IMG/VR virus record: IMGVR_UViG_3300042562_000491
Location: 1-44,868 of that record
DNA: 44,868 bases
Origin: a virus
Strand: one strand, 5' to 3'
Shown here: piece after piece, positions 27,369 to 32,680 of the stretch
How the letters are laid out: each line of letters begins with the position of its first letter
Numbering within the stretch: the stretch's first letter is position 1
Notes under the pieces: generated by a model
The model's input: only the letters and a program-made list of their open reading frames with translations
Told to the model about the DNA's origin: nothing
Database searches by the model: none
Made by a program: the position numbers and the translations under genes

Positions 27369-27761
27369 TTATCCAAATACTATTTCTCCAAATGATAAAT
27401 ATTGAAACACAATATCTGCTGAATCTCCATCACCTTCCTCTTTAATATGTGCCATCAACGCATCGCTATTACCACTACGTGAAAGCTTTTGCAGTCTCTC
27501 TTGCATTGTTTTTAGGCTTATAGTACCAAGCACCTCTTCCTCATCCTCTGCATCGTTTATGGGCACTTCTACCCCCTTCTCGATAGCTTTAAGGATTGCC
27601 GTGCTCAAGTACGGGTCCTCAGACTTGGGAACAGCGTCCCTAATTAGCTTTATAGCCTCTTCACTAAGGTAATACCAATAGTTACTACCACCCTCTAGGG
27701 CAGTTACAAAGATGTCTTCTAATACTTCTCTTTTGATTTCTTGATTGATTGTGATTGTCAT
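27369..27761 (-). CDS. Hypothetical early protein (130 aa)
   Basis: The family is not recognised. The protein is acidic and mainly helical (REVLEDIFVTALEGGSNYWY, then LSEEAIKLIRDAVPK), with an acidic patch DAEDEEEVLG in the middle and ADIVFQYLSFGEIVFG at the end. The ATG at 27761 follows AATTAATCAAA, the usual A/T-rich leader. Similar 'GGSNYWYYL' N-termini occur in uncharacterised phage and plasmid proteins, but I cannot assign a function. Confidence 0.6.
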   Translation of the reverse strand: MTITINQEIKREVLEDIFVTALEGGSNYWYYLSEEAIKLIRDAVPKSEDPYLSTAILKAIEKGVEVPINDAEDEEEVLGTISLKTMQERLQKLSRSGNSDALMAHIKEEGDGDSADIVFQYLSFGEIVFG

Positions 27762-27766
27762 TTTGA

Positions 27767-27934
27767 TTAATTTATAATGTTAGAAAATGCTATGATGCAA
27801 AATTGCACATAGGTAAACTTATATTGATCTGCTTGTGGAATCTTCTCGTAGTCATCCCTTAGATTCTCTTCGAACTCTCCTACAAACTCGTAGAATAGTC
27901 GTAGTAGTTCTTCGTTTTTAATCACTTGTTTCAT
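27767..27934 (-). CDS. Small hypothetical early protein (55 aa)
   Basis: This is a short helical protein (MKQVIKNEELLRLFYEFVGE, later YVQFCIIAFSNIIN). I use ATG 27934, which follows an A-rich leader. The ATG at 27958 would add eight residues and overlap the upstream gene by 14 bases. The hydrophobic C-terminus could bind a membrane or a partner. No family assigned. Confidence 0.55.
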   Translation of the reverse strand: MKQVIKNEELLRLFYEFVGEFEENLRDDYEKIPQADQYKFTYVQFCIIAFSNIIN

Positions 27935-27944
27935 TTTATTTTTT

Positions 27945-28448
27945 TTAAGATGTTTCATATAACCTTCTTATAGCTGATTTAAATTCGGGAGAACTAGTTA
28001 ATGATTTCAAATCTACATACCTAGTTTTTGAATTTGGATTACGAGCATATGAACTAAGACATTCAAAACCTTTATAAAATTGATATTGATTATCATTAGT
28101 TAATGATTTATAAGTTGTTGACATTTCGTAATCTATATCAATTCCGGTATTATTTTTTAAATCTTTTATACTAAGTCTATTAAAACCATATGACCCATTT
28201 GATGCAATAAATCCTATTTTCTTTAGGTCTTCATTAAGAATGTCAACATCATCTAGGATGCGTTGGTTCAATACTTTTGTTTGATATTCATTATTTAATT
28301 TAATTTCTAGTAAGGTATTTTTATCCTTCTCTATATCTCCTAGGATTCCATCTATGTCTATAAGATTTCCACCATAAGATTTTTTGATGTTAATTTTTTC
28401 AAACTCTAATTTTAAAGAGTCAATGATTTTTTGTTGAGACTGTGTCAT
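27945..28448 (-). CDS. Hypothetical early protein, AT-rich (167 aa)
   Basis: The family is not recognised. The protein begins with a helix (QKIIDSLKLEFEKI), has a central NLIDIDGILGDIEKDK segment, and ends with a basic region (TRYVDLKSLTSSPEFKSAIRRL). No membrane or catalytic motif is seen. By eye its codons are more AT-rich (AAT, ATT, TTA, AAA) than those of its neighbours, which hints at later acquisition. The ATG overlaps the stop of the 43-residue membrane protein gene upstream (ATGA). Confidence 0.6.
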   Translation of the reverse strand: MTQSQQKIIDSLKLEFEKINIKKSYGGNLIDIDGILGDIEKDKNTLLEIKLNNEYQTKVLNQRILDDVDILNEDLKKIGFIASNGSYGFNRLSIKDLKNNTGIDIDYEMSTTYKSLTNDNQYQFYKGFECLSSYARNPNSKTRYVDLKSLTSSPEFKSAIRRLYETS

Positions 28449-28576
28449 TTTGATTTGATTTTTTTTGGATTAAAGAAAAAGTATACACAAATAGCTGAGT
28501 ATACGAATGCTGCTAGTGGAATGCAGATAAAGAAAAAGTAAACTGTCTCCCATATAAAAAATAGTTTCTTTTTCAT
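28445..28576 (-). CDS. Small membrane protein (43 aa)
   Basis: The gene starts at ATG 28576 and ends with TGA overlapping the ATG of the next gene, a typical coupled pair. The product has three Lys at the N-terminus, then a long hydrophobic stretch (VYFFFICIPLAAFVYSAICV) forming one or two membrane helices, then a basic tail (NPKKIKSK). The lengths and the ATGA junction make it likely to be real. A role at the host membrane is inferred. Confidence 0.6.
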   Translation of the reverse strand: MKKKLFFIWETVYFFFICIPLAAFVYSAICVYFFFNPKKIKSK

Positions 28577-28579
28577 AAG

Positions 28580-28804
28580 CTAAAATTGAATAAGTTCAAA
28601 ATATTGATGAAATTCTATAACCGATCGAGGATACTTGTCTTTCAAAGCACCTAAGTAGTCATCATTGGTGTACATTATATCGTTCTCTCTTTCGTAATCA
28701 ACCATTGGTTGAATAACTCTTTTAATTTTTTCATCGGTAAGAGATGTCATTAGATAAAAATCTTCCTCATCCCAAGCACTTGTTGAAATTCTATAGATGT
28801 TCAT
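28580..28804 (-). CDS. Small hypothetical early protein (74 aa)
   Basis: This is an acidic, aromatic-rich protein (ISTSAWDEEDFYLMTSLTDE, ending SVIEFHQYFELIQF). No family is recognised. It starts 3 bases after the stop of the small lipoprotein-like gene and ends 3 bases before the 43-residue membrane gene, so it is tightly packed in the early operon. Confidence 0.6.
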   Translation of the reverse strand: MNIYRISTSAWDEEDFYLMTSLTDEKIKRVIQPMVDYERENDIMYTNDDYLGALKDKYPRSVIEFHQYFELIQF

Positions 28805-28807
28805 ATG

Positions 28808-28915
28808 TTATGGTTTTTTAGGGCAGCGAACTGCCAAGTTTGATTGAAAAATGTGTTTAGGCGCACAACTCGTTACTGTGCAAGTTATTAAAATTAGGAT
28901 TAGAATTATGCGCAT
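28808..28915 (-). CDS. Small lipoprotein-like peptide (35 aa)
   Basis: The ORF overlaps the end of the upstream gene by 10 bases. The product starts with Met-Arg, then a hydrophobic run (IILILILITCTV) and TSCAPK, a plausible lipobox with Cys at residue 17. A short tail follows (QSNLAVRCPKKP). The pattern is that of a small lipoprotein or signal-anchored peptide. The coding DNA includes a perfect hairpin GGCAG/CTGCC (28822-28835) with a TTCG loop on the - strand. Confidence is limited by the short length. Confidence 0.5.
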   Translation of the reverse strand: MRIILILILITCTVTSCAPKHIFQSNLAVRCPKKP

Positions 28916-29172
28916 AGTAGTGATTTTATACCTTTGTAAATTTGTTTCTTGTATGCTTCAGTAATGTGATCAAACTGACTAGCTATCAGCAAGGACGTTA
29001 TTGATATAAACCTACTCTCAATCTGACCGACTACTTCTGAGAATGTTTTGCCATCTAGCATCTGAGCTATTAGCTCATCCCTTGAGCAGACTGATGGATC
29101 ATCATAATATCCGCTCATTTTAGAGCTGATATGCGCATCGGCAACCTGCCGGATTTGTTTTCTTGTTACCAT
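28906..29172 (-). CDS. Hypothetical early protein (88 aa)
   Basis: This is a helical protein with a basic N-terminus (TRKQIRQVADAHISSKM) and a C-terminus with hydrophobic helices (FISITSLLIASQFDHITEAY). The ATG at 29172 has an A-rich leader. The family is not recognised. The tail overlaps the small lipoprotein-like gene by 10 bases. Confidence 0.6.
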   Translation of the reverse strand: MVTRKQIRQVADAHISSKMSGYYDDPSVCSRDELIAQMLDGKTFSEVVGQIESRFISITSLLIASQFDHITEAYKKQIYKGIKSLLCA

Positions 29173-29184
29173 TTTTTTAAGTTT

Positions 29185-29268
29185 TTAGATGCCGAATAAT
29201 GATGTCCAAAGCAATGCTAGGACAATGATGATTGTGATTACGATTGCGTCTTTTATGTTTTGTGACAT
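29185..29268 (-). CDS. Single-span membrane peptide (27 aa)
   Basis: The ORF occupies the whole gap between two early genes. The product begins with a polar segment (MSQNIKDA), followed by a membrane helix (IVITIIIVLALLWTSLFGI). It is too short for certainty, but the gap would otherwise be empty and the reading frame exactly fits the operon spacing (12 bases to the next ATG, 3 from the previous stop). Confidence 0.45.
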   Translation of the reverse strand: MSQNIKDAIVITIIIVLALLWTSLFGI

Positions 29269-29271
29269 AAT

Positions 29272-29556
29272 TTAATAATTGAATTGTTCTAAATTTGATT
29301 CATTTGACCAAAAGTCTACTGCCCACCAATAGGATCCAATTGACTTTTTCTTTACTTCGTACCTTGATGGTACTTTGTTTCCCCAATAGTCATAGTGACT
29401 CTTGGTAGGAAGGATGCACTTTCCTTGTTTAATGCAGTCCATTGCTAGTCTGCCGTAGCTCCCTTCCATCATCCAAGCTGACCCGTCGTTAATCATTTTT
29501 TGCATTTGCTTGTACCCGTACAAGTCTTGCAGTTTCTCAATTGTTTTGTGATGCAT
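29272..29556 (-). CDS. Hypothetical early protein (94 aa)
   Basis: The protein is basic and aromatic-rich (DLYGYKQMQKMINDGSAWMM, later YDYWGNKVPSRYEVKKK and SYWWAVDFWSNESN). Similar short 'YGY.qMQ.miN.GsAW..EG..GR' proteins are frequent in Bacteroidota phages, but their function is unknown to me. No membrane segment. It starts 4 bases after the 52-residue gene. Confidence 0.65.
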   Translation of the reverse strand: MHHKTIEKLQDLYGYKQMQKMINDGSAWMMEGSYGRLAMDCIKQGKCILPTKSHYDYWGNKVPSRYEVKKKSIGSYWWAVDFWSNESNLEQFNY

Positions 29557-29560
29557 TTTT

Positions 29561-29719
29561 TTAGTATTTATCGGTTAGTAATTCTCTCTTTTCTACCTTG
29601 GTATTGCTCCATTTTTTTGCTTCTTTAATGGCATCTACCTTGTACCTAAAGGAGGTGATTTGAATAAATTGACCTTTGAACTCTACGTCCACTGCCCATA
29701 TTTTTTTGAACTTTAACAT
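29561..29719 (-). CDS. Small hypothetical early protein (52 aa)
   Basis: The ORF fills the gap between the 250-residue gene and the 94-residue gene. The product (KKIWAVDVEFKGQFIQITSF then KVDAIKEAKKWS) looks like a beta-beta-alpha unit with a conserved-looking Trp and a basic tail. Spacing is 9 bases from the previous stop and 4 to the next start. No family assigned. Confidence 0.6.
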   Translation of the reverse strand: MLKFKKIWAVDVEFKGQFIQITSFRYKVDAIKEAKKWSNTKVEKRELLTDKY

Positions 29720-29728
29720 ATGTAAGTT

Positions 29729-30481
29729 TTATGATGTGATTAATAATTTTGCTCTTTTCTGATGCCCTAGTCCGTGGTCAATAATGACAATGTTCTTAGC
29801 TTTTATTGATGTGCCGGAACATAGGCAACAGTTTGTACAAGTAGTCTTTTGACCGGACTCCTTTGATGCCGGACAACTAATCTCACCTTGCAATGGTGCA
29901 TTGTAGCCTATCTGCACTCTGAAATAACGCATTCCCATAGCTAGTGCAGTCTGCTGCTCCCATATGTCATCTACTGATGCCATCACTAGCTTTGACCATT
30001 CCATATTGAAGTTGCTATCTCTCCACCTATGTGTATAGCCGGTCCGACGTTTGCATACACTAGCTAGTTCTTCGAATATCTCAATTGGAGCTACACAAGG
30101 GTCACCATATGTGCCGAATCTGATATTTTTACCTTTCACTAGGTCCTTTGCTTCATCCATAGTTATCCTAGGATAGTTTCCCTTTAGAAAACTTTTGTAT
30201 ACCATATTCACTCCTTGACCGACATTGACATAGCATCTTGCTTCACCATTGTCCTTTGCTAGTAATGGTCTATGCTTACAATCTCCGCAGATTGACTCAT
30301 CACCACCATTCTTCAACGCATCAATAGGATGCATATCAGTTCGGATAATATATGTTTGGACCATTGCTCCTGTCTTGGTGTTAGCACTACCTTGCGACAG
30401 TCCTACCATAATTACTGCAATCGGTTTGCCATCGTAAAGGGAAGGACCTTCCCAAATTACTGCACCATTAATTTTTACCAT
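29729..30481 (-). CDS. Conserved phage protein with Cys clusters (250 aa)
   Basis: The protein contains CGDCKHRP (residues about 60-67), a Cys at RCYVNVGQG, DPC in the middle, and a C-terminal cluster CPASKESGQKTTCTNCCLC. The Cys spacing suggests metal or iron-sulphur binding. The fold with the 'RFGTYGDP' strand-turn and the last Cys cluster recalls a group of uncharacterised phage proteins, and I do not know their function. The gene begins 19 to 23 bases after the hammerhead cleavage site at 30504/30505, so the ribozyme would define the 5' end of its mRNA. Confidence 0.7.
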   Translation of the reverse strand: MVKINGAVIWEGPSLYDGKPIAVIMVGLSQGSANTKTGAMVQTYIIRTDMHPIDALKNGGDESICGDCKHRPLLAKDNGEARCYVNVGQGVNMVYKSFLKGNYPRITMDEAKDLVKGKNIRFGTYGDPCVAPIEIFEELASVCKRRTGYTHRWRDSNFNMEWSKLVMASVDDIWEQQTALAMGMRYFRVQIGYNAPLQGEISCPASKESGQKTTCTNCCLCSGTSIKAKNIVIIDHGLGHQKRAKLLITS

Positions 30482-30498
30482 AGTTGTTTAAGTTTAGT

Positions 30499-30552
30499 AG
30501 TTAAGACCGGAATTGCTTCCGGTTTCGGACATCTAGTCCTCATCAGTTAACC
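30499..30552 (-). ncRNA. Hammerhead ribozyme (type I), copy 2
   Basis: All core elements are present on the - strand. The CTGATGA core is at 30546-30540. Stem II is GGAC/GTCC (30539-30536 and 30530-30527) with loop TAGAT. GAAA is at 30526-30523. Stem III is CCGGAA/TTCCGG (30522-30517 and 30512-30507) with a GCAA tetraloop. The cleavage triplet is GTC (30507-30505). Stem I pairs GTTAA (30551-30547) with TTAAC (30504-30500), with one more G-T pair. Cleavage would fall between 30505 and 30504. The flanks open at stem I (type I). The TGA stop of the upstream gene is inside the core. Every invariant base of the family is present. Confidence 0.9.
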
Positions 30553-30740
30553 TTGTAGAACTCATCAACATTGTATCCGGTTAGCTTAGCGCATAGCTCA
30601 ACAATGCAGTTGCGCTCATCCTTGTATTGGTCTTCCATCCACTTATCATCCCCAAATATTGGTATTAGACAGTCTATCTTGCGGACTCTTTCTTGCATTG
30701 AGTCTAGTAGTAATAATTTCTCTCTGAATGTGATTTCCAT
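30543..30740 (-). CDS. Small hypothetical early protein (65 aa)
   Basis: This is a helical, charged protein (MEITFREKLLLLDSMQERV, later IVELCAKLTGYNVDEFYKV). The family is not recognised. Its stop codon TGA (30545-30543) lies within the CTGATGA core of hammerhead copy 2, so a terminating ribosome would sit on the ribozyme. It begins 5 bases after the end of the upstream gene. Confidence 0.65.
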   Translation of the reverse strand: MEITFREKLLLLDSMQERVRKIDCLIPIFGDDKWMEDQYKDERNCIVELCAKLTGYNVDEFYKVN

Positions 30741-30745
30741 ATATA

Positions 30746-31057
30746 TTAGTTTTTAGTTGCTGATTTAAATGCTTTGATTATTACGTTTAGTGTATGCATT
30801 AGGTCCGCTCTTCCCATTTCATCGAACATATCTACCTTGCTTACATTGTACCTTTGCTGACCAATGTAATCATACTGACTACTACCGCCATAGATGGTAA
30901 CAAACTGATTCTTAACTACAATTTTTTCGACATTCACATAGTGAGGGAATGTCCCTCCATCGTATGTGTATGGAATCTCTTCTGACTCAGCTACCATAGG
31001 TAACATCTCGTTAATTACTGCGATTTTTCGCTCGATTGCAATTGGAAACTTTTTCAT
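30746..31057 (-). CDS. Hypothetical early protein (103 aa)
   Basis: The family is not recognised. The protein has a helix (IAVINEMLPMVAESEEIP), a strand-rich middle (FPHYVNVEKIVVKNQFVTIY, SQYDYIGQQRYN) and a C-terminal helix (LMHTLNVIIKAFK). Its leader begins at the predicted cleavage point of hammerhead copy 1 (31079), 22 bases before the ATG, and contains TTTAATTTTAGTG (+ strand reading), also seen before the next upstream gene. Confidence 0.65.
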   Translation of the reverse strand: MKKFPIAIERKIAVINEMLPMVAESEEIPYTYDGGTFPHYVNVEKIVVKNQFVTIYGGSSQYDYIGQQRYNVSKVDMFDEMGRADLMHTLNVIIKAFKSATKN

Positions 31058-31073
31058 TGTGTTTAATTTTAGT

Positions 31074-31125
31074 GGTTAATACCGGCTTTTGCCGGTTTCG
31101 GATACTTAATCCTCATCAGTTAACC
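31074..31125 (-). ncRNA. Hammerhead ribozyme (type I), copy 1
   Basis: On the - strand, stem I GGTTAA (31125-31120) is followed by the CTGATGA core (31119-31113). Stem II is GGAT/ATCC (31112-31109 and 31103-31100) with loop TAAGT. GAAA is at 31099-31096. Stem III is CCGGC/GCCGG (31095-31091 and 31086-31082) with loop AAAA. The cleavage triplet is GTA (31082-31080), and the closing stem I strand is TTAACC (31079-31074). All core bases match the family and all three stems are perfectly paired. Cleavage is predicted between 31080 and 31079. Stem II and stem III differ in sequence from copy 2 but keep pairing, which supports function. It lies between two early genes. Confidence 0.92.
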
Positions 31126-31376
31126 TACCTAGTGAACCAAGTATGTGATTCTAGTTGTAATTCATTTGGTTCAACTAGATTCCATCCAAATGGACCATCT
31201 GCCCATTCTACCTTGTCCTCTTCCCACTTATACACGTCATCTATACTACTAAATTCACATCCACTTGTTGAATGTCCACCATCACAATCGCTACTCCAAG
31301 AATTGATATATATTTTACCATACTTGATCAACTGCTTTAGCATTTCGTTTTCTGTTTTTAATTGCTGAATAGTCAT
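31125..31376 (-). CDS. Hypothetical early protein, first gene of the leftward operon (83 aa)
   Basis: I use ATG 31376 (MTIQQLK) because it has the same leader pattern as the next gene (TTTAATTTTAGTG on the + strand). An ATG at 31421 would add 15 residues. The N-terminal helix (QLKTENEMLKQLIKYGKIYI) has coiled-coil character. The C-terminal part is rich in Trp, Asp and Glu (WEEDKVEWADGPFGWNLVEP). No family is recognised. The TAG stop is at 31127-31125, at the edge of hammerhead copy 1. It follows a structured leader of about 400 bases. Confidence 0.6.
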   Translation of the reverse strand: MTIQQLKTENEMLKQLIKYGKIYINSWSSDCDGGHSTSGCEFSSIDDVYKWEEDKVEWADGPFGWNLVEPNELQLESHTWFTR

Positions 31377-31786
31377 AATTTTTAATTTTAGTGTTATTAA
31401 TATAATCCTATCTATCTGCATTTACACGGGCTTTAGACCGTCAGTGGCTGCATTAATAGTGACACATTGATGTCCTCAGGAACACGCCTATCATCCTTTC
31501 GGAGTCTGCGTCAATGTGGCTACTTGTTAATTATCATCAATTGGTATAGTGGGAATTGACTATGCAGTTGTTTCAACTTGGTCAATCGTTTGGTGGGTTA
31601 TCCTGTGCATTGCTCTAGAGTGTTACCTGTGTACAGGTAGTGCATTTCTCTTAGGAGTGTAGGTAGTGCCGTTATTCCATTATAAGCCCGATGTAGGCTA
31701 TTCTGATATTAACTTTCACTTCAATATGTCAAGGAGCAAGGATTAGCTATCGCTGAATCCGAGTGCAATATCGGTCTAATACTATT
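31377..31786 (-). ncRNA. Candidate structured leader RNA of the early operon
   Basis: About 410 bases contain no plausible gene but several good hairpins: CACATTGA/TCAATGTG (31463-31470, 31511-31518); ATTGAC/GTCAAT (31555-31560, 31581-31586) enclosing AGTTG/CAACT (31566-31570, 31574-31578); TACCTG/CAGGTA with a 4-base loop (31624-31639); and ATTAG/CTAAT (31742-31746, 31776-31780) enclosing CCGA/TCGG. A TAAATTTG box on the - strand (31793-31800) would start a transcript through it into the early genes. The hairpins can form in either strand, so the strand rests on the promoter box. I could not match it to a known class. Confidence 0.4.
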
Positions 31787-31792
31787 ACCATC

Positions 31793-31800
31793 CAAATTTA
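31793..31800 (-). promoter_or_regulatory. Possible early leftward promoter box TAAATTTG
   Basis: On the - strand this is TAAATTTG, an exact TAnnTTTG match. It lies just upstream of the structured leader and of the whole early leftward gene block. No clear -33 TTG was seen. In an AT-rich region a chance match is possible. Confidence 0.4.
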
Positions 31801-31822
31801 TTTGTATCTTTTTTTAAAATAG

Positions 31823-31831
31823 TTATCCACA
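31823..31831 (+). promoter_or_regulatory. DnaA box TTATCCACA
   Basis: This is a perfect match to the strong DnaA box TTATNCACA. A near match (TGTGTATAT at about 31840) in the opposite orientation follows within 20 bases. The box lies at the switch between leftward early and rightward genes, in a genome that encodes two proteins resembling the DNA-binding domain of DnaA. Confidence 0.6.
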
Positions 31832-31896
31832 TTCCTTTTGTGTATATGTAGATGGTCCGGTAGTCAGGTAGCAGAAAGTTTAATCAGGAGGAGAAG

Positions 31897-31980
31897 ATGG
31901 CAGTTGCAAAGGGAATGGTCCGGAGGGATACCCTACTAGATTGGTGGACTAATAGATATCCTACTAAGTTGATGGACTAA
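31897..31980 (+). CDS. Possible 27-aa peptide with a strong Shine-Dalgarno
   Basis: An AGGAGG sequence (31887-31892) lies 4 bases before ATG 31897, which is exceptional in this genome. The product begins MAVAKGMVRRDTLLDWWTNR and runs into the first two units of the palindrome array before stopping at 31980. Nothing else supports it, and the repeat-derived tail argues that the match could be chance. Confidence 0.25.
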   Translation: MAVAKGMVRRDTLLDWWTNRYPTKLMD

Positions 31981-32213
31981 GCTTACTCCACTAGATTAGT
32001 AGACTAGTCATTACCCTACTAAATTGGTAGACTATATCAGTCCACTAGATCGATGGACTAATCATTACCCTACTAGATTAGTAGACTAATCATTACTCTA
32101 CCAATGTGATGGAGTAACCGGACTAATACCCTACCAAGCTAGTGGACTAACCAATGGACAGTCCACCAAGATGGTAGACTAACCGAGCATCAGTCCACCA
32201 AGCTAGTGGACTA
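31930..32213. repeat. Array of ten 22-bp imperfect palindromes
   Basis: Ten units of exactly 22 bp start at 31930, 31958, 31985, 32013, 32039, 32067, 32095, 32128, 32160 and 32192. Nine end in GACTA (unit 7 ends in GAGTA). The ideal arms are AGTCCAC and GTGGACT around a 7-8 base centre such as TAGATTA or CAAGCTA. Arms change together in several units (for example ACTC with GAGT in unit 7). Linkers are 4-6 bases in the first seven units and 10-11 bases afterwards, giving periods near 28 and 32. The + and - strands would both form hairpins. It could be an operator/iteron array or a hairpin-rich RNA. Confidence 0.85.
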
Positions 32214-32358
32214 TGCCGGCGGAGGGAAATCGCCAAAAAATCCGGACGGGGCAAACTAATTGCACCCCCACCCCTTTGTTTAAATTTGACTTCCGGATCA
32301 CGGGTCGCTGCGTCAACCCGCTATACTACCCAACTACTACTACTATCTAAAAAAGTTT
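32214..32358. other. GC-rich intergenic segment with hairpins
   Basis: This stretch holds GGCG/CGCC (about 32218-32234) and a bulged stem GGGGCAA/TTGCaCCCC (32248-32254, 32260-32268) followed by a C-rich run and CTTTG. A TCCGGA palindrome occurs twice (about 32241 and 32292). The stem plus T-containing tail might end a rightward array transcript, but the T-tract is weak. No gene is visible here. Confidence 0.35.
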
Positions 32359-32366
32359 TATCTTTG
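32359..32366 (+). promoter_or_regulatory. Bacteroidota -7 promoter box TATCTTTG
   Basis: This is an exact TAnnTTTG match 36 bases before the ATG of the 85-residue gene. No -33 TTG is evident. The downstream gene ends in a strong terminator, so this box probably drives a single-gene transcript. Confidence 0.6.
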
Positions 32367-32402
32367 ACTTGAAATATTTCACACGTTATTAAAATAATTA
32401 TT

Positions 32403-32660
32403 ATGAAACTAAAATTTGGAGACAGCGTTTACAAAACTGATTTGAAGAATAGCATCTACCAACAGAGTGGAGCTAACTTTGGTTTGACTGTAAACAAGGG
32501 GATGTTAATTAACAATCGTCCTGATGGTCAGACCGGCATTCAGCAAGCTGCTAGTGCCAAGAAGGTAATCCGTCATATGGAGAAAGTACAGACAATGGCA
32601 GAGGCTGTATTTCTTGGCAACCTTCGTTCAGAGATGATGGAAGGACCTAATATGGACTAA
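32403..32660 (+). CDS. Hypothetical protein in the strand-switch region (85 aa)
   Basis: This is a basic protein with no membrane segment. The N-terminus (MKLKFGDSVYKTDLKNSIYQ) is followed by VNKGMLINNRPDGQTGIQQA and a C-terminal helix (VQTMAEAVFLGNLRSEMM). The family is not recognised. The gene has its own TAnnTTTG box upstream and a long terminator 21 bases downstream, so it is a monocistronic unit between the palindrome array and the TGTCG cluster. Its position suggests a regulator or origin-associated protein, but the sequence shows no clear DNA-binding motif. Confidence 0.6.
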   Translation: MKLKFGDSVYKTDLKNSIYQQSGANFGLTVNKGMLINNRPDGQTGIQQAASAKKVIRHMEKVQTMAEAVFLGNLRSEMMEGPNMD

Positions 32661-32680
32661 GAAACCCTATCTATTTGAGG

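Noticed and set aside
31036-31368. 110-residue ORF on the + strand
   Set aside because: It runs antisense across the first early gene and through hammerhead copy 1, whose - strand structure is well supported.
31930-32213. CRISPR array
   Set aside because: The units are palindromic and variable, with linkers of only 4-11 bases. There are no unique spacers of 30 bases or more and no cas gene in the window.
32281-32335. Possible tRNA on the - strand (starting GGGTAGTATAGCGGGTT)
   Set aside because: The first part looks like a tRNA acceptor and D-arm, but no 5-bp anticodon stem with a 7-base loop and no T-arm (GGTTCRA) follow, so I did not call a tRNA.
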